DNA of 64,000 nucleotides, taken from Phycisphaerae bacterium (GTDB lineage: Bacteria; Planctomycetota; Phycisphaerae; Phycisphaerales; UBA1924). The DNA lies in contig BJHL01000004.1 of assembly GCA_014192545.1 (NCBI GenBank), forward strand, positions 62,001-126,000, read 5' to 3'. The notes beneath the pieces are model-generated. The model made no database searches. It had not been told where the DNA came from and was given only the letters and a program-made list of their open reading frames with translations. Of the stretch, positions 54,057-62,274 are shown piece after piece (positions within the stretch are counted from its first letter, which is position 1; every line of letters starts with the position of its first letter). A program made the translations under genes and the position numbers.

Positions 54057-55175
54057 TCATTCGTCACCGAAAATCGTGCCCAAGTTTCTTGCTGCGAGGA
54101 TGAGGGGGTCGTCTTCCTTCACCAATCTTTGTTTGCCAGCGGCGAAACTGAGGTCGACGTCGGTCAGGTGTCCGCCTTGAATGGCGACCATGCGGCCGGC
54201 TTTGCCTTGACGCAGCAGGGTCATGGCGTGGCTGCCGAGCAGCGTGGCGAGGACGCGGTCGCTGGGGATGGGCGTGCCGCCGCGCTGCGTGTGGCCCAGA
54301 ATCGTGTAGCGGCTTTCGGTGCCGGTTTCGTCTTCGATTTGATCGGCGAGGTACTTGGCGATGCCGCCCAGGCGGATGGGATCGGGGCTGGTCTCGACGC
54401 GGCGGGCAATGAATTGGCCGTGGCCTTTGACTTTGGCACCTTCGCTGACGCAGATGAGGCTGCTGCGTTTGCCGCGGTCGCTGCGTTCTTTGACGCAGGC
54501 GAAGACGCGAGTCATGTCGAAGGGAAGTTCGGGCAAGAGAATGATGTCGCTGCCGCTGGCGACGCCCGCGTGCAATGCGATCCAACCAGCGTTGCGGCCC
54601 ATGACTTCAACGACCATGGCGCGGTGGTGGCTGTCGGCGGTGGTGCGAACTTTGTCGAGCGCGTCCGTGGCAGTCGCAACTGCGGTCTGGAAACCGAAGG
54701 TGATGTCGGTGCCTTCGATGTCATTATCAATAGTTTTGGGCACGCCGATGACGGGCACGCCTTTGCGAGCGAACTCGGTTGCACCCGTCTGCGTGCCATC
54801 GCCGCCGATGGTGATGAGAGCTTCGATGCCAGCCCGCTCCAAATTGCGGAGGCAGTCGGGCATGACGTCTTTGTAAATGGGTTTGTTGTCGCTATCGGTG
54901 CCGACTTTGTGCTTGCTGGGGTTGGTTTTGTTGTTGCTGCCCAGAATCGTGCCGCCACGAAGCAGCAGCCCCGCCATGTCGGCCTCCGTGATTTCGCGCA
55001 GGCGATTTTCGATAAGCCCCAGGTAGCCATCTTCAATGCCGATGACCTTGATGTTGCAATGAAACGCATCACGCGCAACCGCACGGATGACGGCGTTGAG
55101 ACCCGGGCAGTCGCCACCAGAAGTGAGAATGCCGATGCGGCGAACGGTCGGGCAAGTAAGGGCGAGAGGGTTCAT
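54057..55175 (-). CDS. pfkA: 6-phosphofructokinase
   Basis: The 372-residue PFK has ILTSGGDCPGLNA, the GGDGT nucleotide motif in ITIGGDGTQTGA and a GVPKTIDNDIEGTD region. In the E. coli numbering, Gly (not Asp) at the GGDG position favours ATP, but Lys in PKTIDND is the residue found in many PPi- and mixed-type enzymes, so the phosphoryl donor is uncertain. The length is longer than bacterial ATP-PFK (320). The ATG at 55175 is preferred over a longer frame of Arg/Pro-rich text. Confidence 0.92.
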   Translation of the reverse strand: MNPLALTCPTVRRIGILTSGGDCPGLNAVIRAVARDAFHCNIKVIGIEDGYLGLIENRLREITEADMAGLLLRGGTILGSNNKTNPSKHKVGTDSDNKPIYKDVMPDCLRNLERAGIEALITIGGDGTQTGATEFARKGVPVIGVPKTIDNDIEGTDITFGFQTAVATATDALDKVRTTADSHHRAMVVEVMGRNAGWIALHAGVASGSDIILLPELPFDMTRVFACVKERSDRGKRSSLICVSEGAKVKGHGQFIARRVETSPDPIRLGGIAKYLADQIEDETGTESRYTILGHTQRGGTPIPSDRVLATLLGSHAMTLLRQGKAGRMVAIQGGHLTDVDLSFAAGKQRLVKEDDPLILAARNLGTIFGDE

Positions 55176-55232
55176 GTGGGGAGAATATCGGCAGAAACGG
55201 GGGGAGGACGGGAAAGGCGGAAGGCGAAGGCT

Positions 55233-55380
55233 TTCACCACAGAGACGCAGAGGCACAGAGGAGAAAGGCAGGAGGTCAAGGCAGGGATGCAGGGGTTCAA
55301 GACAAAAAGGCAGGAGTCAGGACTGGGTTTTTTCCCAATCTCATCTCCTGCCTTTCTCTGTGCCTCTGTGACTCTGTGGT
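55233..55380. repeat. Facing TTCACCACAGAG-type degenerate repeats upstream of pfkA
   Basis: The left arm (55233-55274) reads TTCACCACAGAGACGCAGAG with AGAAAGGCAGGAG at its end, and the right arm (55345-55380) is its near-complement (CTCCTGCCTTTCTCTGTG, CTCTGTGG). The arms are 35-40 bp long with 9-nt periodicity. Similar elements are at 57736-57868 and 30961. Confidence 0.88.
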
Positions 55381-55393
55381 AATCGAAGGTTCG

Positions 55394-56104
55394 TTACGCC
55401 GCCAGCTTCTTCGCGTTCGCGTTCATCACACTCAGCCCGCCGGGCGTGTCGGTGCCGAATTGCACCGTGATGGCATCGCTCAGCAGGCCTTGAGCCGTGC
55501 CGCGCTGGCCTTGCATCACATACTGCACGCCCGCGGCGGCTGCCGAGGTCGGGACGGTCGCATCCGTGAAGGTCATGCGGCGCGATGTGCTCGTGGTGCC
55601 GCTGGTACCGCCCAGCGAAACCCATGCGTTGGCCCCGGGCAACTTGCGATAGATGTTGAAGAAGACGCCGCTGCTGGCCGCCGCGTTTTCCGCATCCCAA
55701 GAAATCTGCACCGCGCCCGTCGCGAGCAGCGTCACGAGAATGTCGGTGGGCTTGCCGGGCAAAGGCAAAGGCGAAGGCTGCGCCGGCGGAGGAATCTGCG
55801 CCAGCGAATACACCGCGTCAGGATTCGCCTGCGCTTCGGCGAACGTCTTGATCGACCGCAGCGCCGACGCTGCGATGGACTTCATCTGCGAAGTTTCGCT
55901 GCGCATCTGCGTGGTCGCGGCCTTGCTCGCGTCGCGGGCCTTCTGGGCCTGGTCATACGCCACGCGGGCCTCATCCGTCGCGGCCGTCAGGGCAGCGGCC
56001 TGGGCCTGCGTCAATCCCAGGCCCGCGATGTTCGCAGCCCATACGGGTGCGTGCACTTCACAAAACTCAATGCTGTCGATAATGCTGTTTGGCAACACAC
56101 TCAT
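55394..56104 (-). CDS. Fibronectin type III-like protein
   Basis: The 236-residue product has an N-terminal helical part with coiled-coil features (TDEARVAYDQAQKARDASKAATTQ) and a C-terminal beta-sandwich (LLATGAVQISWDAENAAASSGVFFNIYRKLPG) that looks like fibronectin type III. No signal peptide is seen from the ATG at 56104. Role unknown. It is divergent from the HAF-repeat protein gene at 56244. Confidence 0.7.
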   Translation of the reverse strand: MSVLPNSIIDSIEFCEVHAPVWAANIAGLGLTQAQAAALTAATDEARVAYDQAQKARDASKAATTQMRSETSQMKSIAASALRSIKTFAEAQANPDAVYSLAQIPPPAQPSPLPLPGKPTDILVTLLATGAVQISWDAENAAASSGVFFNIYRKLPGANAWVSLGGTSGTTSTSRRMTFTDATVPTSAAAAGVQYVMQGQRGTAQGLLSDAITVQFGTDTPGGLSVMNANAKKLAA

Positions 56105-56243
56105 CGTTCCCGTCCTTGCGGCTTGTGCCGCGATTGGCCCCGCAAAAACGCCGCCAAAACCATTGACGACCCCCGCGAGAACTGGTAAAGTGAACCTTCG
56201 ACGCCGCACTGCCGCGACGTCAATCTTGAAGGGGATTTCGACG

Positions 56244-57728
56244 ATGCCCACCGCCCATCTGCCCACACAATCCGCACACACGTCACGATCAATCGCTCAC
56301 GCGGCCGCGTCAGGAACTGACGCGACCGCGTCAATGACCGAAGCGACCGCGTCAGGAACCGACGCGAACGCGTCAATGACTCGTGCGAACGCATTAGCCA
56401 TCCACGCGGACACATCAAGGATGCACGCGAGCGCATCAGCAAACGACGGGCCTGCATCGGTCGTTGCGGCCGCCATGCGATCGGTTCGGGCGGCGATGGT
56501 GATGGCCGCGACGTCGACTGTCGCGATGCTTGCCGCCCAGGTACGAGCCCAGTCAGAACTGATCATCATCGAACCGCCGCCAGGGTTCGCCGAAACAATC
56601 GGCATGGACATCAACGACTGGGGAGAAGTGCTGGTGCAGCGCGTGCGCGGGTCGGCGTCGACCGACCCGGTGCTGCAATGGGACGCTGTGTGGGAAAACG
56701 GAAACTGGCGACCTCTGGCGATGCCGGGCACAATTCAGTCCGCGTGCCCGCTCAATCCGCAATTTCCCCCGCAACTCAGTAACTGGGATGCGATTGTTGG
56801 CTCCGCTATCAACAACGCAGGAACGGTCGCGGGCGCATTTTCTAATTGTCAGCGGTTTCCCGCGACATGGTCGCGAACTGGAGCCATAACACGATATCGA
56901 CTCAGTAGCGAACCGTCATGTAATGTCCCGTACGCCCGTGATGCAATGCTTCTGGAGATTGGCGACGACGGGTCGGTCGCCGGGCGCCACTACAACTGTG
57001 GTTTCTTTCGTGGGGCGGGCTATGTGACTCCGAGCGGCAGCGATATCTTGCGCATTCCGCCGACGACGGGCGGTTTCAACTACTTCATGGTCGATGTGAA
57101 CGCCGCAGGCACTGTCGTCGGAAACGTCGGGACAAGTGCTGGCCAGGAGCGTGGTCAACTTTGGACATCATCAACGCAAGTGATTGACCTTGGCGCCAAC
57201 GTTGGCGTCCGAGCCATCAACGACGCCGGCACTGTTCTGTTGGATATCGGCACCTGGCGAAATGGCATCATCACCCCACTGGACCCGCCGGGAACACCAG
57301 GGGATTTGTCACTGCGCTTTCCCGTCGACATCAATGATCTCGGATCCATTCTTTCCAACGGGGCGGTTTTGATCGCAGGTGAACGATACAACTTGGCCGA
57401 CCTTGGCATGGCGCGTGCTGGATTGGAGCAATTTGAACCGCGACGCATCAACAACAGGCACTGGATCGTTGGCACGGTGCGTGTGAATGGCTGCTTCACG
57501 TGCCGCCGTGCGTTTGTCTTGAAGATTGCCGTGCCCTGCGACGACATCGACTTCAACCAGAACGGCGTGTTTCCTGAAGACCAAGACGTTGTCGATTTCT
57601 TTGACGTCCTCGCCGGCGGTTCGTGCCCCACCTGCAACGACATCGACTTCAACAACAACGGCGTCTTCCCCGAGGATCAAGATGTGATTGACTTCTTCAA
57701 CGTCTTGGCGGGCGGCACTTGTCCGTAA
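56244..57728 (+). CDS. HAF-repeat exported protein with a heptad-repeat N-terminus and dockerin-like tail
   Basis: The 494-residue protein has an N-terminal stretch with seven copies of a 7-residue unit (ASGTDAT, ASMTEAT and variants), then a signal-like helix (AAMVMAATSTVAMLAAQVRAQ), HAF-type repeats (INNAGTVAGAF, VNAAGTVVGNV, INDAGTVL) and two DFNNN dockerin-like repeats. The ATG at 56244 has AAGGGG eight bases ahead. An ATG at 56475 would drop the heptads and give a normal signal peptide. The role is probably surface adhesion or capture; inferred. Confidence 0.75.
   Translation: MPTAHLPTQSAHTSRSIAHAAASGTDATASMTEATASGTDANASMTRANALAIHADTSRMHASASANDGPASVVAAAMRSVRAAMVMAATSTVAMLAAQVRAQSELIIIEPPPGFAETIGMDINDWGEVLVQRVRGSASTDPVLQWDAVWENGNWRPLAMPGTIQSACPLNPQFPPQLSNWDAIVGSAINNAGTVAGAFSNCQRFPATWSRTGAITRYRLSSEPSCNVPYARDAMLLEIGDDGSVAGRHYNCGFFRGAGYVTPSGSDILRIPPTTGGFNYFMVDVNAAGTVVGNVGTSAGQERGQLWTSSTQVIDLGANVGVRAINDAGTVLLDIGTWRNGIITPLDPPGTPGDLSLRFPVDINDLGSILSNGAVLIAGERYNLADLGMARAGLEQFEPRRINNRHWIVGTVRVNGCFTCRRAFVLKIAVPCDDIDFNQNGVFPEDQDVVDFFDVLAGGSCPTCNDIDFNNNGVFPEDQDVIDFFNVLAGGTCP
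56307..56453 (+). repeat. Seven tandem 21-bp units in the N-terminal coding region
   Basis: The 21-bp unit encodes a 7-residue repeat. Units 1 and 3 are almost identical (GCGTCAGGAAC...GACGCG) and units 2 and 4 likewise, so a 42-bp higher-order period is visible. The last three units have decayed. The DNA of the first units is palindromic (GCGTCAGGAACTGACGC). Confidence 0.85.
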
Positions 57729-57735
57729 AGGCGGG

Positions 57736-57868
57736 TTCACCGCGGAGATCGCGGAGGGCGCGGAGAGAAGGCAGAGCAGAAACGAACCGAGGCAGGCGTT
57801 GCGTGGCTCGATTGTGAGTCATCCAACACCTGCCTTTTCCTTTGTGCTCTTTGTGTCTTTGTGGTGAA
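57736..57868. repeat. Facing TTCACC-type degenerate repeats after the HAF gene
   Basis: The left arm (57736-57774) begins TTCACCGCGGAGATCGCGG and the right arm (57830-57868) ends CTTTGTGTCTTTGTGGTGAA. Positions that differ between the arms keep purine/pyrimidine type. The pair shares its plan with 55233-55380. Confidence 0.85.
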
Positions 57869-57898
57869 ATGCCTTCTTGGCCTTTCTGCCCCACCCGC

Positions 57899-58417
57899 TC
57901 ACGCGTTGTGTTTGGTCCCTCGCCACACACCCGCGCCGGCGGCCGTGCTGCTGGGGAGGTAGGCTTTGGCGGTGGTCCACCACGAGTCGGCGGTGTGTTG
58001 CATGGACTCGGCGGTATGGGCGATGTTGTCTTTGAGGTGGTCGATGTCGCTGGTAGTCAGGCCCAGGCCCAGTTTGTGGATGAGGATGGCTCCGCCCACG
58101 AGCAGCGCGCCGATGAGCAGGGCGATTTTGACGACTTTTCGCACCAGGTAGGCGAAGACGAAGGCGGCGATGAAGCTGACGCCCGCGCGGAGAGTCCAGG
58201 GGGCGAGGGAGTCAATGGTGTTCTCTGCTCCGCTGCCGTGGACAGCGCGGTAGATGAGCCAGCCGCCGCTGGCGAGGGTGGCGGTGAGAACGAAGAAGAA
58301 GATTTTGCTCTTGAGGGGGCTCAGGAGCATGCCAAAGCCAAAGCCAGCGGCTCCGCCAGCGAGGGTGGCGGCTGCGGACGATGCGTCGGGGAGGTCGTGT
58401 TTGCGTTCGTCGGCCAT
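57899..58417 (-). CDS. FUN14-like membrane protein
   Basis: The 172-residue product has three hydrophobic segments, including FIAAFVFAYLVRKVVKIALLIGALLVGGAILIHKLGL, which fits the FUN14 domain layout. The C-terminal part is amphipathic (ESMQHTADSWWTTAKAYLP). Role in bacteria is unknown. It lies 15 bases from the DUF4230 gene on the same strand. Confidence 0.62.
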   Translation of the reverse strand: MADERKHDLPDASSAAATLAGGAAGFGFGMLLSPLKSKIFFFVLTATLASGGWLIYRAVHGSGAENTIDSLAPWTLRAGVSFIAAFVFAYLVRKVVKIALLIGALLVGGAILIHKLGLGLTTSDIDHLKDNIAHTAESMQHTADSWWTTAKAYLPSSTAAGAGVWRGTKHNA

Positions 58418-58432
58418 GGGGAAGGATAGACG

Positions 58433-59098
58433 TTACTCGAACTCGACGATGACTTGGCCTTGCGAGCTCACGAGGGCTTCGATGAGTCGGCGGACTTGCT
58501 CGCGCGTGTCGTCTTCGATCTTTTTGCGATCGGCGGGGAGGAGTTCGAGGGCACGAGCTTCGAGGGGGACTTGCGCTTTGGCTTCGCTGAGTTCATTGCT
58601 GCCTGTCCACCAGACGTAACGACGCCAGTTCTTTTGCACAGTGGCTTGCTGGGCTTCGGCGAAGATCTCGACAGCTTGGCGGGTGGGAGCGGGGACTTTG
58701 ACGCGGATGATTTTCTTGTCGCCGACGGTTTCGATGCGGATGCCATCGGCGGCGAGCTGCGAGAGGTCGGTGCCGTAACTGACGACAACGGGGGTTTGCA
58801 CGGCGATGTTGGCATCGCCCAGCAGCATGCTTTCGACTTTCTTTTCAACGCGCACGCTGGTAGTGATCTGCACAGTGATGAGTTTGAGCGTGCGCAAGCT
58901 CGCGGCGACGTCAGCGGGATTGATGGTGTTGCGCTCGGTCATGAGGCGAGCGACGGCGGCTTCGCGCGTGCGCTCGCGGCGGATGGTGTAGACGAGGCTG
59001 GCGATGGCGAGGAGCGTGGCGATGATGGCAATAGTGGCCGCGATGATGATGGCGGTTCGCGTAGCGAGGGGCGGAGATAGGGGAGGCGCGGTGGTCAT
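58433..59098 (-). CDS. DUF4230 family membrane-anchored protein
   Basis: The 221-residue protein has an N-terminal helix (AIIIAATIAIIATLLAIASLVYTI) and a body with LRTLKLITVQITTSVRVEKK and VVVSYGTDLSQLAADGIRI, features of DUF4230. It probably faces the periplasm. The ATG at 59098 is preferred over a longer Arg/His-rich frame. It is likely to be co-transcribed with the FUN14-like gene. Confidence 0.75.
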   Translation of the reverse strand: MTTAPPLSPPLATRTAIIIAATIAIIATLLAIASLVYTIRRERTREAAVARLMTERNTINPADVAASLRTLKLITVQITTSVRVEKKVESMLLGDANIAVQTPVVVSYGTDLSQLAADGIRIETVGDKKIIRVKVPAPTRQAVEIFAEAQQATVQKNWRRYVWWTGSNELSEAKAQVPLEARALELLPADRKKIEDDTREQVRRLIEALVSSQGQVIVEFE

Positions 59099-59350
59099 GG
59101 CGTGTGCGGAGCGGGCCGCGAGTGATGGTAGCAGCGGGTGCAAATGGGCTGCTGGTCTGTGAGCAGTGTGCGTGCGATGCGACATGATCTGCCACGTTCG
59201 TCGTCGCTTTTGTCGCCTCATTCGTCGCGACTCACCGTTGATCTGATTTGACATCCAGTGAGGCTGTATCGGCGAACTCAGTGAGCCGTCAGCAGTGCTG
59301 TCTCAAGTGAGATAGGCGCGGCGGTGCCTCTTAATCAGGTAGGGTATCAC

Positions 59351-60211
59351 ATGCGTTTTCGAGTTGTTTCAATGGCGTTTTTGACTACCGCAGTCTCGGC
59401 TCTGGCCACGGAACCACCCGCTGCGCCGTCCCCCGCGGCGACCCTGTCGCCTGTTGCAACTCCTGAACTGTCCCCTGCACCTGCAAACATAGGCGAGGCT
59501 CCCAAGCCTGGTGCCCTTGTGCGGATATCAGGAGATGCGAAGCGTGTGCCCGAGCGGACCAAGAACGGTGGTTACACGCTTGCGGGCACCGCGCTGCGGA
59601 TCACTGCGCCGCTGCCCGATGGCTACCCCGCGCCGACACCGCCGGGAGCCATTGAACTCAAGACCTATCCCAGCGTCCGTCGTGCGGAGTACACGGTGGC
59701 TGGCGAACCTTTCGCAGCCATGCTCAAGTCGTTTCGGCCGCTGTACAACCATATCTCCGACCGCAAGATTCCCATGACCAGCCCGGTTGAAATGGACTTC
59801 CCGCCGGCCGCTGGGGATGGTGAGAAGAAGGAAGGCGCTGAGCAGTCGCCAGAATGGAAGGTCAGTTTCCTGTATCGAACCAAAGAGCTCGGCCCGACCG
59901 GTACTGACGGCAAAGTGACGATCGTCGATACTGCCGAGACGACGGTGATCAGCATCGGCATTGACGGCTCCGTGGCAGGTCCGGAGACCGTTGTGGATGA
60001 GGAGGCTGAGCTGCGGAAGTGGCTGTCCTCACAAGATCAATGGGAACAGGCGGGCGAGCCACGTTCCCTTGGATACACGGGACCGGGCGAACTGCCTTGG
60101 AGCGAGCTTCAGATCCCGTTGCGTCGCAAGGACGCGGGTGCTAAGGCCCCGGCGACGCAAAGCTCTGCGACAGACCCGGAACACACGGCAGCCCCCCAAG
60201 GCGGCAAGTAA
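59351..60211 (+). CDS. Exported SOUL heme-binding protein
   Basis: The 286-residue protein has a signal peptide (MRFRVVSMAFLTTAVSALA), an Ala/Pro-rich linker to about residue 50 and a SOUL domain: GAIELKTYPSVRRAEYTV, LKSFRPLYNHISDRKIPMTSPVEMDF and WKVSFLYRTKE. SOUL proteins bind heme or similar porphyrins. The ATG at 59351 has GTAGGG seven bases ahead. The tetR remnant overlaps or follows its 3' end. Confidence 0.87.
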   Translation: MRFRVVSMAFLTTAVSALATEPPAAPSPAATLSPVATPELSPAPANIGEAPKPGALVRISGDAKRVPERTKNGGYTLAGTALRITAPLPDGYPAPTPPGAIELKTYPSVRRAEYTVAGEPFAAMLKSFRPLYNHISDRKIPMTSPVEMDFPPAAGDGEKKEGAEQSPEWKVSFLYRTKELGPTGTDGKVTIVDTAETTVISIGIDGSVAGPETVVDEEAELRKWLSSQDQWEQAGEPRSLGYTGPGELPWSELQIPLRRKDAGAKAPATQSSATDPEHTAAPQGGK

Positions 60212-60766
60212 CCGCCCTCGAAGCGACGACGCAGGCGAAGCCGTGCTGGCAGCGGCATACACGTTGCTGGTAGGGCGTGGTTATGGCGGCATGTCGATCG
60301 AAGCCGTCGTCGCCGAAGCGGGAGTCGGCAATGTGACAATTTATCGATGGTGGAAAGGTCGCCAAGAGATCGCGGTGGAGTTTTTCTTCGCAGCGACTGT
60401 TCGCGAACTTGCGTTTCCGCAGACCAGCACGGCGCGAGAGGATTTTCGTCAGCAAGTTCTTGGCTTGCGACGCTGCTGCGCGGCAAGCGAGACGAAGCGA
60501 TGCTCTCAGCCGTACGTACGGACGAAGCATTGAACGCTGCGCTGCACTCACGATGGCTGACCCCGAGGCGAGCGTGGGGGCAAAACCGCATGGCAGACGC
60601 GATCGCGGCGGGCGAGTGTCGGCGTGGCGTTGTAGCGGTACACGTGCTTGAACTGCGCTACAGCCCGTTATACGCCAGATTGATTCTTGGGCGCACAATT
60701 CCAGACAAGCAAGAACTCGGCAAGCTGCTGTCTCTCGCGTTCTCGGCGATCTTTCGCGACTCGTGA
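60203..60766 (+). pseudogene. Decayed TetR/AcrR family regulator
   Basis: One frame encodes the TetR DNA-binding domain (AVLAAAYTLLVGRGYGGMSIEAVVAEAGVGNVTIYRWW) to about 60455, then a different frame encodes the C-terminal part (LATLLRGKRDEAMLSAVRTDEAL and LYARLILGRTIPD) to 60766. The two join smoothly if one base is removed near 60460. There is no in-frame start codon close to the HTH; the 5' end runs into the SOUL gene. A sequencing error cannot be excluded. Confidence 0.72.
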
Positions 60767-61110
60767 GGGTGGACACAAACGTCGTTGGGGCGATACCGAT
60801 GCAAAGCGGGCGTGTAACAAAACGACAACCGCCGAGTCTTGCGACCCGGGGGATAGGCGAATAGAGGACGCGAGATGGTCTGACGACCTGACTTCCAGAG
60901 AACGAGAGACACGGCAAGCGGGTGGTCTTCCCCGGCAGAACCGCACATACGATAATGGACTGCCAGAAGTCCGCACACTACCCGATGACCCGCTCTCGCG
61001 ACTCTCGAGCAACCAGCATGACTGAAATGCATCACTCGAAGACACCGCTGTTCTGGGCGTGGGGTGCCTGCGTTAGCGGATTGGCGGGCGCGAGTCGCGA
61101 AGAACCGGTG

Positions 61111-61251
61111 ATCGTGATGGGGATGGCAAAAGCGGGGACGATTCGCGCGATTGCTGAAAACACATTTGAGTTCGGAAGAATTCGCGAGGCACATGCTCGG
61201 GTTGACACAACTAGAAAAGTTGGTGCGGTTGTGATGTCGCCGGGGGGGTGA
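61111..61251 (+). pseudogene. C-terminal remnant of a zinc-type alcohol dehydrogenase/quinone reductase
   Basis: A short frame encodes ENTFEFGRIREAHARVDTTRKVGAVVMSPGG, the usual C-terminus of MDR-family dehydrogenases (pattern GR-x-x-EAH-x-R-x-x-x-x-x-x-G-K/A-x-V-x). Nothing upstream matches the rest of such an enzyme, so it is a fragment. It lies with the tetR remnant, a pairing common for regulated reductases. The rest of 60767-61330 shows nothing else. Confidence 0.45.
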
Positions 61252-61330
61252 GGCGTTCGCGAAGGGATACTTCGATGAGACCGAACTTCACCGAAAGTGA
61301 CTCAACTCGCTGCGAAGCAGGTGCAATAAG

Positions 61331-61403
61331 TGGAGCGGAAGAGAATCGAACTCTCGACCTCGTCATTGCGAACGACGCGCTCTACCAGCTGAGCTACCGC
61401 CCC
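61331..61403 (-). tRNA. tRNA-Ala (anticodon CGC)
   Basis: The 73-nt minus-strand sequence folds as a full cloverleaf: acceptor GGGGCGG/CCGCTCC with the alanine-identity G3-U70 pair, D-arm GCTCAGCTGGTAGAGC, anticodon arm CGTCG-TTCGCAA-TGACG giving anticodon CGC, T-arm GAGAG-TTCGATT-CTCTT and discriminator A. The CCA is not encoded. Confidence 0.97.
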
Positions 61404-61605
61404 ATCATTTAACCATTCATTCAGTTGTCACCCGGCTCCTTTCGGAGACGGGTGTGGAGTATAGACGGCGGACCGGCGGGAGTCATCTGTGCCGTCCGTA
61501 ATGCCGTTTTCTGCCGAAAATCCGCGGCCCGCCGTCTTCTGCCGCGACAAGCGAATGTCCCTCCCCACTCACGCGGACCATCATCTTGATCCTGTCCGCC
61601 GCCAA

Positions 61606-62274
61606 CTACGCCCCACTTCGTTCTGCACCACTCGCCGCAACAAACGTCCGCGCCGCAGCCACTGCTTCCTGCGTCAATGCATGGTCGCCGTCATCCAGAT
61701 TCATCTCCACGCTCGCCCCGCGCTCGCGGAGCGACGCCGCCAACGCCATCGCATCACTCGCCGGCGTAATCGGGTCGCGTCGCCCGCTCGCCAGCAGCAC
61801 GCGCGTGCGCGACAAGTCCGCCGCCGGCGCGGGATGCTCGCGCGTGCGAAACACCGACATCGCCCGCAGCAAAACAGCGTGCTGGAAAACGCGAGGCCGC
61901 AAATACATCATCGCCGCCGCGATATTCGCGCCGTTGCTATAACCCACCGCGACCAGCGACGCCGTCTCAATCGCATACTGCTTCTGCGCGGCATCCAGCC
62001 AATCCGCCAACGCATGCGCCCGCGCAATCATGTCCGGCACATCAAACACGCCTTCACCCAGCCGCCGAAAAAAACGCGGCATAGGCCCCTCCATCACATT
62101 GCCACGCACCGCCAGCAAGTTCGCCTGCCCATCAAGCATCCGTCCCAGCTTCAGCAAACTGTTCTCATCGCCACCCGTGCCGTGCAGCAACAGCAACGTG
62201 CGTTGCCCCGGCACCGCCGCCGCGCTCGTGCCATCGGCCGCAATGAAAAGATGATGATGTGTCGCAAGAGTCAT
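61606..62274 (-). CDS. Alpha/beta hydrolase, carboxylesterase/dienelactone hydrolase-like
   Basis: The 222-residue protein has LLLLHGTGGDENSLLKL (oxyanion region), nucleophile GYSNGANIAAAMM, Asp in LLASGRRDPITP and His in DDGDHALTQEAV, a complete catalytic triad of the YpfH/carboxylesterase type. It probably hydrolyses small esters. The ATG at 62274 stands next to a region of several hairpins upstream. Confidence 0.92.
   Translation of the reverse strand: MTLATHHHLFIAADGTSAAAVPGQRTLLLLHGTGGDENSLLKLGRMLDGQANLLAVRGNVMEGPMPRFFRRLGEGVFDVPDMIARAHALADWLDAAQKQYAIETASLVAVGYSNGANIAAAMMYLRPRVFQHAVLLRAMSVFRTREHPAPAADLSRTRVLLASGRRDPITPASDAMALAASLRERGASVEMNLDDGDHALTQEAVAAARTFVAASGAERSGA

Noticed and set aside
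55653-56243. 5' extension of the HAF protein frame
   Set aside because: It overlaps the opposite-strand fibronectin-like gene; a ribosome binding site supports 56244.
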